Source: Rhodospirillaceae bacterium (GTDB taxonomy: Bacteria; Pseudomonadota; Alphaproteobacteria; SP197). Taken from it: a DNA stretch of 64,000 bases. Under the pieces are notes generated by a model. That model ran no database searches and was not told where the DNA came from. It saw only the letters and a list, made by a program, of their open reading frames with translations. Shown here one piece after another: positions 46,787-55,773 of this stretch. A program made the translations under genes and the position numbers. The stretch spans positions 17,567 through 81,566 of the forward strand of contig PBNE01000004.1 in NCBI GenBank assembly GCA_002722885.1, in the 5' to 3' direction. Every line of letters begins with the position of its first letter. Positions within the stretch are counted from its first letter, which is position 1.

Positions 46787-47426
46787 TCAGCACCATGTCC
46801 AGGGTGCGTCTGCGATCAGCGAGAACGGCAGAATCAGCACGAATCCGGTGGCGACAGTTCCGGTTGCCAGAACGTTGGGATCTATGGTTCTGGCTCGGCG
46901 TGCGAGCACCGTGTTGACCGCATAGCGTAGGGCCGCGCCGACAATGGCGAGCGCGTGCAGAAGGTGACCGCCCAGCTCGTCCAGGGCGTCGGCGCCGACC
47001 AGAATCACAATGCCCGCCACACCCAGCGCCACGCCGGCCAGGCGCAGGGGGGGTGAGCCTCTCATCGGGGATCACGAGGTGAGCGATAACCGCAGTTGCC
47101 AGCGGCATGAAGCCGATCAGGATCGAGGCCAGCGCGCTGGTGATCTCCTGTTCACCGACGGCGATAAGCGTGAACTGGATGACGTTGCCGGTCACCCCCA
47201 GAAGGGCGAAGACAACCAGGTTCTCTCGGTCGAGCGGCAGGGACTTGCCGGACCAGCGCAGCACGACAAACAGGAAGAGCCCGGCAAAAGCGAGGCGGCC
47301 CGCCACCATGGTGGCCGTGGGGATCTCGACGACCGTGACACGGATCAGGGTGAATGCCGAGGCCCAGATTACTGACAACAGCAGAAGAAGTCCGATGGCC
47401 CGAAGAGACGCGCCCTCAGCCGGCAT
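46787..47426 (-). pseudogene. EamA/DMT-family transporter, frameshifted and 3'-truncated
   Basis: The gene starts at ATG 47426 with MPAEGASLRAIGLLLLLSVI and several membrane segments (WASAFTLIRVTVVEIPTATM). After HLVIPDERLTPP the frame changes. The homology resumes one frame over with LRLAGVALGVAGIVILVGAD and continues to DAPWTW, then stops at 46787. The shift falls on a run of seven G on the plus strand (47047-47053); six would restore the frame. About 60-80 residues of the usual C-terminus are missing. It overlaps the end of the DUF2244 gene by 11 bases. Confidence 0.85.
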
Positions 47427-47913
47427 CAGGTGCGCTCCGCCAGCGCACGAGTGCGGTGCACAGCGCGTCGCCCAGACTGCTGCGTTCGTCATCGGTGAGA
47501 AAGCCGCCCAGCCGGGTCCGGCGCCCGTGCATGGCAAGCTGAAGGATGGTGCGGTCGTCGGTTTCCTCGATCTCGACACGGACCCAGCCGGGATCGAAGG
47601 TCCAACTCATGGAGCGGCCTGACGGCTGAACCCGCTGAACATGGAGCTGGGTGTCGTCGAGCCGGATCACCTCGACGACTCGGCCCGCGCGGTAGTTGAG
47701 CTCGAAAGCGCCCCAGACCAGCAGAATCTCCAGACCGCAGAACCCGGCGACCGGCCAGGCACCCAGGCTCCAGAAGCCCAGACCGATAGCACCCAGGCCG
47801 ACAGCGAGGCCGCCGATCAGCAGGGCATAACCCCGGCGCGGCAGCGAACGGTGCGGGACCAGGACGGCCTGAAAACGGACATCGTTGGTCCTGTTGTGAT
47901 CGGCTTCGGTCAT
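47416..47913 (-). CDS. DUF2244-family membrane protein
   Basis: A 165-residue protein with two closely spaced membrane helices (about residues 28-68: YALLIGGLAVGLGAIGLGFW and AGFCGLEILLVWGAF), a DUF2244 layout. The C-terminal part carries the basic motif HGRRTRLGGFLTDDER. The ATG at 47913 was chosen over upstream 47973. It lies divergent from nth, as in many alphaproteobacteria. Function unknown. Confidence 0.87.
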   Translation of the reverse strand: MTEADHNRTNDVRFQAVLVPHRSLPRRGYALLIGGLAVGLGAIGLGFWSLGAWPVAGFCGLEILLVWGAFELNYRAGRVVEVIRLDDTQLHVQRVQPSGRSMSWTFDPGWVRVEIEETDDRTILQLAMHGRRTRLGGFLTDDERSSLGDALCTALVRWRSAPDAG

Positions 47914-48063
47914 AGAGCCCGTGATAGAGCAGTTTGTGCATGGAATGAAAGGATTTGGGCGCCACACGCGCATCCGCTGTTGTCATGCGTTATCGTGACC
48001 GGATGATGCAGGCTGAGGTCTTTGCCTGCTGTTAAGCGAACCACAGACTCGAAGGATTTCAGC

Positions 48064-48807
48064 GTGAAGAAGCAGGATATCGACCGACTGTTTACCTCGC
48101 TGGCAGCTGTCATCCCCGAGCCCGAAACAGAGCTCGAGTACACCAACACCTTTACTCTGCTCGTCTCGGTCGTGCTGTCGGCCCAGGCGACCGACAAAAG
48201 TGTGAACGAGGCAACCCCGGCGCTTTTCGCCCTGGCCGACACGCCGGAAAAAATGGTGGCGCTGGGTGAAGACGCCGTGCGCGACAAGATCAAGACGATC
48301 GGGCTCTTCAACTCCAAGGCCAAGAACGTGATCAAGCTCTCGCAGATGCTGATCGATGACTACGGCAGCGAGGTGCCGGCCAGCCGCGGAGAGATGCAAA
48401 AGCTGCCCGGTGTCGGCCGCAAGACTGCCAGCGTGGTGATGAACGAAGCTTTCGGCGAGGCCACGATTGCGGTCGATACCCATGTCTTCCGGGTTTCGAA
48501 CAGAACACGGCTGGCACCAGCCAACACAGCGGACAAGGTCGAGCAGAAGCTCGAGAAGATTGTGCCGGTGCAGTGGGAGAAGGGCGCGCATCACTGGCTG
48601 ATCCTGCACGGTCGCTACACCTGTCTGGCGCGCAAACCGAAGTGCTGGGAATGCGTCATTGCCGACATTTGTCCCTACAAGCCCAAGACGCCGGATCCGG
48701 AGACCGAGGCGCTGCTCAAGGCCGAGAAAAAGGCTGCGGGCAAACGCAAACTCGCGCCGCCGCGTCCCAGGAAAGCCGCGAAGAAGAAGGCCGCAAAACG
48801 ATTCTGA
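48064..48807 (+). CDS. nth: Endonuclease III (Nth)
   Basis: A 247-residue base-excision repair glycosylase/AP lyase. The helix-hairpin-helix LPGVGRKTASVV contains the catalytic Lys, and the Asp is in AVDTHVFRVSNR. The Fe-S cluster motif C-x6-C-x2-C-x5-C is CLARKPKCWECVIADIC. GTG at 48064 with AAGGA seven bases upstream is the best start; TTG at 48022 lacks one. A Lys/Arg/Pro-rich tail of about 35 residues extends beyond the cluster and could add nonspecific DNA affinity. Confidence 0.96.
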   Translation: MKKQDIDRLFTSLAAVIPEPETELEYTNTFTLLVSVVLSAQATDKSVNEATPALFALADTPEKMVALGEDAVRDKIKTIGLFNSKAKNVIKLSQMLIDDYGSEVPASRGEMQKLPGVGRKTASVVMNEAFGEATIAVDTHVFRVSNRTRLAPANTADKVEQKLEKIVPVQWEKGAHHWLILHGRYTCLARKPKCWECVIADICPYKPKTPDPETEALLKAEKKAAGKRKLAPPRPRKAAKKKAAKRF

Positions 48808-48865
48808 CAGGATGCTGTCAGGAGTAGCGGCCTAGTATCTGCTCCTGATCCGACCGGAGAGGCCC

Positions 48866-49288
48866 ATGACAGATCTCGCGACCTATCGTGCTGCCTCCGA
48901 CACCTTCGAGCCGGCCTGGACTTTGGAGATTCAGACTCTGGCCGAAGACACCGACCGTATTATGGATGCCGTTCTGGGGGTTCACCCGCTCGAATATGGC
49001 CGATACCAGCGTAATGCCAGCATCTCGGCACCGGCACAGGAGACCGCGCGGCCCGAGGCTGGCTCGACGACACACACCCATGTCGAGGGTTTTCAGCCCG
49101 GCACGAGCGAGACCTATCCCATGGTGGAATTGAAGATCTCGATCGAACGCGATATCGCCGTTCTTGAGCGTGTCATGGATGCCGTCATGCATGTCCATCA
49201 CTACGAACAGCCCGTGACCTTTCTGCGTGAAGATTGGGCCAGTCGCGCAGCCTATGATCCCAACCGCGAGAACCCGCATAGCTGGTGA
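48866..49288 (+). CDS. Small protein resembling the NIF3 C-terminal (YqfO03/CutA-like) domain, internally repeated
   Basis: A 140-residue protein with no signal or membrane segments. Two halves look homologous: residues 20-52 contain TDRIMDAVLGVHPLEYG, and residues 88-118 contain LERVMDAVMHVHHYEQP. The strand-helix-'H-P-Y-E-x-P' pattern recalls the CutA/YqfO03 ferredoxin-like fold, where such domains form trimers. The middle has a His-rich segment (STTHTHVEGFQPGT). The exact role is unknown; metal binding is a guess. Confidence 0.65.
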   Translation: MTDLATYRAASDTFEPAWTLEIQTLAEDTDRIMDAVLGVHPLEYGRYQRNASISAPAQETARPEAGSTTHTHVEGFQPGTSETYPMVELKISIERDIAVLERVMDAVMHVHHYEQPVTFLREDWASRAAYDPNRENPHSW

Positions 49289-49332
49289 AACAACAGCCGC
49301 GGCCTGCCGGAGCGGCTGGAGTAGGCAGGGCC

Positions 49333-51753
49333 CTAAATCTCCGGCGGTGCCTGGGCGAGGACTTCGCGTTTGCCGACGTGGTTGGCAGGGCTCACGACAC
49401 CTTCGCGTTCGAGCTGTTCGATGATCGTGGCGGCGCGGTTGTAGCCGATCTTCAGGTGGCGCTGGATGAAGCTGGTCGAGGCTTTCTGCTCCTTAGTCAC
49501 CAGAAACACGGCCTGGTCATAAAGCGCTTGGCCCTTGTCGCCGCCATCCGCAAAGCCGCCGGTGCCACCCATATCGGTTGGCATCTCGAAGGGCTCTTCG
49601 GTCACGGACTCGATGTAGTCGGGCTTGCCCTGCTTGCGCAGGAACTCGGCGACCTGCTGGACCTCGTTGTCGTCGACGAACGGCCCGTGGATACGGGTCA
49701 GGCGCCCACCGCCGCGCATGAACAGCATGTCGCCCTTGCCCAGAAGCTGCTCGGCGCCCTGTTCACCGATGATCGTGCGGCTGTCGATCTTGGAGGTGAC
49801 ATGGAAGCTGATGCGGCTGGGGAAGTTCGCCTTGATCGTGCCAGTGATGACATCGACCGACGGCCGCTGGGTCGCCATGATGAGGTGGATGCCCGCGGCA
49901 CGTGCCATCTGGGCCAGACGCTGGATGGCGCCCTCGATGTCGCGGCCTGCGACCAGCATCAGATCGGCCATCTCGTCGACGATGACCACGATATAGGGCA
50001 GCGGCTTTTCGGCGATGACCTCTTCTTCGAAGACCGGCTCGCCGGATTCGGCATTGAAGCCGGTCTGTACGGTGCGGGTCAGCGCCAGGCCTTGGGCATG
50101 GGCTTCGGACACGCGCTTGTTGAAGCCGTCGATGTTGCGCACGCCGATCTTCTGCATGGCGCGGTAGCGCTGCTCCATCTCGCGCACGGTCCACTTCAGG
50201 GCCATCACGGCCTTGCCCGGCTCGGTCACGACGGGGGTCAGAAGATGCGGGATGTCGTCATAGACGCTGAGCTCCAGCATCTTGGGATCGATCATGATCA
50301 TCCGGCATTCTTCGGGCGTCATGCGGTAGAGCAGGCTCAGGATCATCGCGTTGACCGCGACCGACTTGCCCGAGCCGGTGGTGCCCGCGACCAGCAGATG
50401 CGGCATGTTCGCCAGGTCCTCAACGACCGGCACGCCGGAGATCTGCTTGCCCAGAGCGATCGGCAGCTTCACACTCTGTTTAGTGAAATCCGTGGTCTCC
50501 ATCAGCTCGCGCAGGGCGACCATCTCGCGGTCCTGGTTCGGCAACTCGATGCCCAGCACGGTGCGGCCCGGCACCACAGCAACACGGGCCGAGACCGCCG
50601 ACATGTTGCGCGCGATGTCGTCGGCCAGACCGATCACGCGGCTGGCGCGGATTCCGGCTTCGGGCTCGAGTTCATAGAGCGTCACCACGGGGCCGGGTCG
50701 CACGTCAACGATCTCGCCGCGGATGCCGAAGTCGCTCAGAACGCCTTCCAGCATGCGCGCGTTCTGTTCCAGGCCCTCCTCGTCGACCTGCTTGCGGGTC
50801 GAGGGGTCGACGTCCTGCAGCAGCTGCTGGGGCGGCAGGGTGTATTCGGCATCGGGATCGAAGGCGAAGGTCTGCTGCACCGGCTTCTTGCGCCGCTTTT
50901 TCTTCGGCGCATCTGCACGCTGCTGGACCCGCTTCGGTGCGGCGGGCTCGGCCACCAGAGTGGCCGGTTGAGCGACAAAGGTCTCGGGCTCGTCATACTC
51001 GTAGAACGCGTCGTCCTCGTCCTCGATGACGAGGTCGTCCGCGTCCGCCGCCGGTGTGCGTTGCAGGCGTGCCTTCAGGATGGCGATCATCTCGGGCGCA
51101 CGCTCACGCAGCACCGGCAGGGTTTCCCGGACATGCACCATCAGCCATGCCCCCAGGCGGCGCAGGGTGCGGCCTATCAGGGTCACGTCGGTCCAGGGCA
51201 GGGCCGTGGCAAAGCCCAAGGCGACGAGGCCCGGCAGCGCCAGGGCCATTGTCATCCAGATGACATGGACCTCGACGAGACCGGGAATCTTCAACAGCCA
51301 GGTTGCGTTGAGCGCACCGGCCAGGCCGCCCGCACCGGCGGGCAGGCCGGCAGAGGGCCAGGCGATCAGCGCCATCGCCGGGGTCAGGAGAAGCAGGCAG
51401 GCGGGCACCATAACCGCACGCCACACCGGATGCGGCAGGTGGTGACGAACGATCAGCATGCGCGCCCAAACTGCCAGCAGCAGCACCGGCAGCCAGGCCG
51501 CCGCACCGGCCCAGGTGAACATCAGATCCGAGGTATAGGCACCGGCCCGCCCGGCCATGTTCATCGCTTCGGCTGCCGTAGCATTGTTGAACGAGGGATC
51601 GCCGGCTTCATAGGTGGAGAGCGCGATCAGCAGCCACAGTGCAGCAAGGGCGCAGACGATACCAAGCGCTTCGGCGGCCCGGCGGCGTAGCCAGGCGGCG
51701 GCCTGGGGCGGCATAAACTGGATGTGAAAGGCAGGTGCGCTTCTGGTGGCCAT
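49333..51753 (-). CDS. ftsK: DNA translocase FtsK
   Basis: An 806-residue cell-division DNA pump. The N-terminus has several membrane helices (about residues 28-180), then a charged linker, then the RecA-like motor with Walker A AGTTGSGKS (near residue 456-464) and Walker B IVVIVDEMADLMLV. The C-terminal gamma winged helix (TSFIQRHLKIGYNRAATIIE) reads KOPS/FRS sequences. The 801-residue frame on the other strand is a shadow. ftsK follows an aminotransferase gene, a usual arrangement. Confidence 0.97.
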   Translation of the reverse strand: MATRSAPAFHIQFMPPQAAAWLRRRAAEALGIVCALAALWLLIALSTYEAGDPSFNNATAAEAMNMAGRAGAYTSDLMFTWAGAAAWLPVLLLAVWARMLIVRHHLPHPVWRAVMVPACLLLLTPAMALIAWPSAGLPAGAGGLAGALNATWLLKIPGLVEVHVIWMTMALALPGLVALGFATALPWTDVTLIGRTLRRLGAWLMVHVRETLPVLRERAPEMIAILKARLQRTPAADADDLVIEDEDDAFYEYDEPETFVAQPATLVAEPAAPKRVQQRADAPKKKRRKKPVQQTFAFDPDAEYTLPPQQLLQDVDPSTRKQVDEEGLEQNARMLEGVLSDFGIRGEIVDVRPGPVVTLYELEPEAGIRASRVIGLADDIARNMSAVSARVAVVPGRTVLGIELPNQDREMVALRELMETTDFTKQSVKLPIALGKQISGVPVVEDLANMPHLLVAGTTGSGKSVAVNAMILSLLYRMTPEECRMIMIDPKMLELSVYDDIPHLLTPVVTEPGKAVMALKWTVREMEQRYRAMQKIGVRNIDGFNKRVSEAHAQGLALTRTVQTGFNAESGEPVFEEEVIAEKPLPYIVVIVDEMADLMLVAGRDIEGAIQRLAQMARAAGIHLIMATQRPSVDVITGTIKANFPSRISFHVTSKIDSRTIIGEQGAEQLLGKGDMLFMRGGGRLTRIHGPFVDDNEVQQVAEFLRKQGKPDYIESVTEEPFEMPTDMGGTGGFADGGDKGQALYDQAVFLVTKEQKASTSFIQRHLKIGYNRAATIIEQLEREGVVSPANHVGKREVLAQAPPEI

Positions 51754-51776
51754 GGGTCAGCTCTCGTCAGGGAACG

Positions 51777-52970
51777 TCAAGAAAGGGTGTCGGCCAGCCG
51801 CGTCAGGCCGGTGCGTGTGGTCTCAAGGTCGCTCACCAGAGCGACACGGATATAGGCCGCGGCCTCATTGCTGCCGTCGGGAAGGTCTTCGGCGAGATAG
51901 GCGCCGGGTAGGACCTTCACCGCCGCCTGACCCCACAGAGCCTTGGCAGCTTCGATGCCGTCGCCGACATCGAGCCACAGAAAAAACCCCCCGGGCGGAC
52001 GGAAGAAGCTGAAACGGTTGCCCAAGATACTCTCGGCAATGTCGATCTTCTCGCGATAGAGCCGGCGGTTTTCCTGCACATGCTCTTCATCGGACCACAG
52101 CACCTCGGCCGCGGCATAACTCGCCATGGAACTCGACGCCGCGGCGTATTTGCGCAGGCGCAGGAACGCGGCCAGGAAGTCGGGATCGCCCGCCACAAAG
52201 CCATGGCGCAGCCCCGGCACGCTGGAGCGCTTCGACAGCGAGTGGAAGCAGACGACATTGGAAAGGTCGCCGTCCTCGGCACAGATCTGCAACACGCCGG
52301 GCGGCGGGTCACGGTCGTAGATTTCGGTGTAGCACTCGTCGGAAACCAGCAGGAAACCGTGTTCGCGCGCGAGATCGACCGCCTTGTGGTAGTATGCGAG
52401 ATCGGCCGTGGTGCCCTGCGGGTTGGCCGGCGAACAGAGATAGAAGATCGCCGTGCGCGCCAGCGTGTCGGCGGGAATGGCGTCGAGGTCGGGCAGGAAG
52501 CCCGTGTCAGCTGTGCACGACAGAAAGACTGGCTCGGCTCCGGCGGCCACCGCGCCGCCCTTGTAGGGCTGGTAGAACGGGTTGGGCATCAGCGCGACCG
52601 GTGCCTTGTCGCCGCTCGCGCGAGGGACGGCAGCCAGCGCGATCATGAAGAGCCCTTCGCGGGTGCCCTGAACCGGTAGCATGGAGCGATCGGGATCGAT
52701 CAGGCTCGAGGGCAGGCTGTAACGGTGGTTCAGCCAGGATGTCATGGTCCGGCGCAGGCCCGGTGTGCCCTCGATCGGCGGGTAGATGCCGTAGCCGTCG
52801 AAGTTGCTCGCGAGCGCCTCGCGCACGATCTCCGGTACGCCGTGTTTGGGTTCGCCGATCCACATCGGCACCGCCTCGGTCTCGCCGTCGGGTAGCGGAA
52901 TATCCCGGATCAGCGCATTCAGGCGCCAGAACGGGTAGTCCTGCAGGTCATCGAGCTTGTCGCTGATCAT
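51777..52970 (-). CDS. Class I/II pyridoxal-phosphate aminotransferase (DapC-like)
   Basis: A 397-residue aminotransferase. The PLP lysine is in SLSKRSSVPGLRHGF and the conserved region SPANPQGTTADLAYYHKAVD, then SDECYTEIY, is typical. It probably acts as N-succinyl-L,L-diaminopimelate aminotransferase in lysine synthesis, in line with its usual position next to ftsK; specificity is not provable from motifs. The ATG at 52970 (MISDKLDDLQDYPFWRL) fits family starts; another ATG at 53006 adds 12 residues. Neither has a clear Shine-Dalgarno sequence. Confidence 0.88.
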   Translation of the reverse strand: MISDKLDDLQDYPFWRLNALIRDIPLPDGETEAVPMWIGEPKHGVPEIVREALASNFDGYGIYPPIEGTPGLRRTMTSWLNHRYSLPSSLIDPDRSMLPVQGTREGLFMIALAAVPRASGDKAPVALMPNPFYQPYKGGAVAAGAEPVFLSCTADTGFLPDLDAIPADTLARTAIFYLCSPANPQGTTADLAYYHKAVDLAREHGFLLVSDECYTEIYDRDPPPGVLQICAEDGDLSNVVCFHSLSKRSSVPGLRHGFVAGDPDFLAAFLRLRKYAAASSSMASYAAAEVLWSDEEHVQENRRLYREKIDIAESILGNRFSFFRPPGGFFLWLDVGDGIEAAKALWGQAAVKVLPGAYLAEDLPDGSNEAAAYIRVALVSDLETTRTGLTRLADTLS

Positions 52971-53072
52971 CAAAGCCGCTTTCGCATCAGGCGGTGATTC
53001 TAACATGACGCGAATCAGAAGCGCAAAATTTCTGTTTTATCTCAGAGAATTAAGATCGTTCCTTGGACTCGA

Positions 53073-53954
53073 CTATGAGATTTGTGGTGTGGCGTCCTTG
53101 TTGCGATGTTCCAGCACAGTCGCACCGAGCGCGGCGACGGTGATCACCGCGACTGCAATCCAGCCCCGCAGGGATAACACATCCGCCAGGGCGATCACGC
53201 CGATCAGGTCGGCAGTCACCGGTTCGATGGCGATCAGAATCCCAAACGTGGTCATGGTCATGCGTTTCAGGGCAAGGAATTCGAACAGGAACGGCACGGC
53301 CCCCGAAAACAGCGCCAATGCGAGCACGGACACCAGAAGCGACAGGTCGCCGGCCAGCACGGAAAGGGTTGCCGGACCGGTGAAGGGGAACATCACGAGC
53401 GCCGCAACCGACATCGCCAGCGCCAGGCCGACACCGTCCTTGAGCGCCTTGCCCAGCCGTTTGCTGGCGACGATGAAGCAGGCCCGGCCCAGTCCAGAAC
53501 CCCGCGACCATGCCAGCCCGACGGGATCGAGATCGCCACCGACGATGGGGGTCAACAGCACGATGCCTGTGGCTGCTACGGCGACAAAGACGGCATCCAT
53601 CAGCCTCCGTGAGCTGACAAGGGCCAGGGCGAGAGGCCCCATGAACTCGATCGCCACGGCCAGCCCCAGTGGAATGCGGTCCAGCGCTTCATAAAAGCAG
53701 CCGGTCTGCGCGGTCATGATCAGGCCCAGAACAATCATGCCGACGGGTTTCTAGCGTGCCGCGCCCAGCAGTGCGGTGCGGTAGAAGCTGACCAGGATCA
53801 GCCCGCCAAAGGCCATACGCAGGAACATCGCGCTGACCGGTCCGAACGACGGGAACAGGGTGACCGCGATCGCTCAGCCGATCTGAAGCGAAACAATCGC
53901 TGCGATCAGAAGGATCGCAGCCGGAACACGTTCCAGGGCGTCCAGCGGGTTCAT
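53073..53954 (-). pseudogene. RhtA-like EamA transporter with two in-frame stop codons
   Basis: Read from ATG 53954, one uninterrupted frame encodes an RhtA-type exporter of the DMT superfamily, but it has TGA at 53876-53874 (after IVSLQIG) and TAG at 53753-53751 (after LLGAAR). Homology continues across both stops (AIAVTLFPSFGPVSAMFLRM, then KPVGMIVLGLIMTAQTG), so the reading frame is otherwise intact. The downstream part could start at 53738 as a 221-residue fragment. RhtA proteins export threonine or homoserine. The start overlaps the previous EamA stop by four bases. Confidence 0.85.
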
Positions 53955-54877
53955 GCGCCGGCCCTAAGGCGCTCCCGGTGCCAGACATAGAGGCCCGAAC
54001 CGACGATGATGGCGATGCCGATCCAGGACCAGCCATCGGGGAAGGTGCCGAAGACCAGCAGTCCCGCGACAGTGCCGCCGATGATTTCGGCATAGCTGAA
54101 CGGTGCGAGCACCGAAGCCGGGGCGTAGCCCAGCGCCCGAATACGGAAAGCGTTGCTGACACTCGAGAAGAATGCGACCGCGAGCAGTCCGATCCAGGTC
54201 GTGAGGTCGGGCCAGACCCAGTAGAAGGGTGTCGCCGCTCCCAGCACGACGACGCCCACAATCGGGGACCACAAAATGATCGTGCCGGTTGATTCCGTGG
54301 CCGAGAGATAGCGTGTCGCGATGACATGGACCGAATAGAGCGAGATGCAGGCCAGCGGCCACAGGGCGGCGATGCCGACACCGTCGAGTCCCGGTCGGAT
54401 GATCAGCAGGGCACCGCCGAAGCCCACTAGGCACGCGGCCCAGCGCCGCGGCCCGGCCTTTTCCTTCAGCACCACCGCGGCCAGCATGGTCACCAGCAGC
54501 GGTCCCAGCAGGATGATGGAGATGATGTCGGCCAGATCCATCGTCTCTAGGCCCTTAAAGTAGAAGATCGACGACAGAAGGATGCAGACCGAACGCAGCA
54601 GATGCAGCCGCCAGTGCCGTGACTTCAGGATACCGGGTGCGTTGAGGCTTCGGGAGACAATGAACCCGATCGCGAAGAACCCCAGCGACTGGATGAACGC
54701 GACCTGTAAGACGGTCACCGCGTCGATCGAGAGCTTGGCGGCGACGTCGCTCGCGTTGATCAGGGCGAGCGAGATCAGAATTAAGACAATGCCCTTGAGA
54801 TGCGGGTTGGCCGTGCCCGCCGCGAGATTCTGCGGCCGGTTCATGGCCTCTTCGGGCAATCCCGGTCTATTGCTCAT
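53951..54877 (-). CDS. EamA/DMT-family transporter, tandem copy 3
   Basis: A 308-residue permease with about ten predicted membrane helices in two EamA repeats (from LKGIVLILISLALINASDVA; and ALWPLACISLYSVHVIATRY). The helix LAPFSYAEIIGGTVAGLLVF near the C-terminus is shared with the neighbouring copies. The ATG at 54877 overlaps the stop of copy 2 by four bases. EamA proteins export metabolites or take up nucleotide-like solutes; the substrate here is unknown. Confidence 0.9.
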   Translation of the reverse strand: MSNRPGLPEEAMNRPQNLAAGTANPHLKGIVLILISLALINASDVAAKLSIDAVTVLQVAFIQSLGFFAIGFIVSRSLNAPGILKSRHWRLHLLRSVCILLSSIFYFKGLETMDLADIISIILLGPLLVTMLAAVVLKEKAGPRRWAACLVGFGGALLIIRPGLDGVGIAALWPLACISLYSVHVIATRYLSATESTGTIILWSPIVGVVVLGAATPFYWVWPDLTTWIGLLAVAFFSSVSNAFRIRALGYAPASVLAPFSYAEIIGGTVAGLLVFGTFPDGWSWIGIAIIVGSGLYVWHRERLRAGA

Positions 54878-55773
54878 GCTGCGCTCCCGCTGCCGCGCAC
54901 CCGTTCGCGGTGCCAGACATAAAGGCCCGAGAGCACGATCACCGCAATGCCGGCAAAGCTCCAGCCATCGGGCAGGTCACCGAACACGATCAGGCCCACG
55001 ACGGTTGCGGTGACGATCTGGGTGTAACCGAAGGGCGCCAGCAGCGAGGCCGGGGCCATCGCCAGGGCCTGGATGCGCGCGCTGTTGGCGACGCCCGAGA
55101 AGAGCGCAATCGCGCCGAGCGCGAGCCAGCCGACCCAGTCCGGCGCCACCCAATAGGCCGGGCCCGCCACACCGAGTACGGTCACGGTTGCGAGTGCGGC
55201 CCAGACCATGGAGTTGGGCGCGGGGTCATCGGCCGAGACCTTGCGGGTCAGCACGGTGTAGAGCGCAAACAGCACCACGGTGCCAAATGGCCACAGCGCG
55301 CCTGGGTGTGCGCCGGTCAGGCCGGGCCGGGCGATCAGCAGGGCGCCGATCAGACCCGTGATGCAGGCGGTCCAGCGCCGCCAGCCGACCGACTCCTTCA
55401 GGAAGAGCGCCGCCATGGCGGTGATCGCCAGCGGCAGCAGCAGCATGATGCCAGTGATGTCGGCCAGCGGCAGGTGCGGCAGGCCATGATAGAAGCACAC
55501 CACCGCGCCGAACTGGCACAGGGTGCGGGCGATCTGCAGACCCAGACGTTCGGTCCGCAGCAGGCGGTCGATCCTGAGGGTCCGCCCGAAGACAAACCCG
55601 GCCAGCATCAGTCCGGCAATCTGGGCCAGCACCACCTGCCAGACCGGCATGGTATCGATCATGATTTTGCCGACCGTGTTGGCGGCCACCACGCCGGTCA
55701 AGGCAACGAGGTAAAGGCCGATCCCCAACAGGGGTGCCGCCTGGACTTGAGAGGATGTTGGGCCCGCTGTCAC
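54874..55773 (-). CDS. EamA/DMT-family transporter, tandem copy 2
   Basis: A 299-residue paralogue with two EamA repeats. Shared signatures are RPGLTGAHPGALWPFGTVVL, LAPFGYTQIVTATVVGLIVF and the end GLYVWHRERVRG. It starts with GTG at 55773, overlapping copy 1's stop by four bases. The degree of similarity suggests duplication from copy 1 or 3. Substrate unknown. Confidence 0.9.
   Translation of the reverse strand: MTAGPTSSQVQAAPLLGIGLYLVALTGVVAANTVGKIMIDTMPVWQVVLAQIAGLMLAGFVFGRTLRIDRLLRTERLGLQIARTLCQFGAVVCFYHGLPHLPLADITGIMLLLPLAITAMAALFLKESVGWRRWTACITGLIGALLIARPGLTGAHPGALWPFGTVVLFALYTVLTRKVSADDPAPNSMVWAALATVTVLGVAGPAYWVAPDWVGWLALGAIALFSGVANSARIQALAMAPASLLAPFGYTQIVTATVVGLIVFGDLPDGWSFAGIAVIVLSGLYVWHRERVRGSGSAA

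Noticed and set aside
49285..51690. An 801-residue open frame on the plus strand opposite ftsK
   Set aside because: It is the antisense shadow of ftsK: the codon positions mirror the real gene, composition is His/Gln/Arg/Asp-rich without domains, and ftsK has clear motifs on the other strand.
45385..53954. Recoding of TGA as tryptophan, suggested by TGA codons in the EF-hand and RhtA-like genes
   Set aside because: TGA is the normal stop of many intact genes here (parA, sulfotransferases, dnaK, miaB, metK), and the other broken genes contain TAG and TAA, so ordinary nonsense changes explain the data better.
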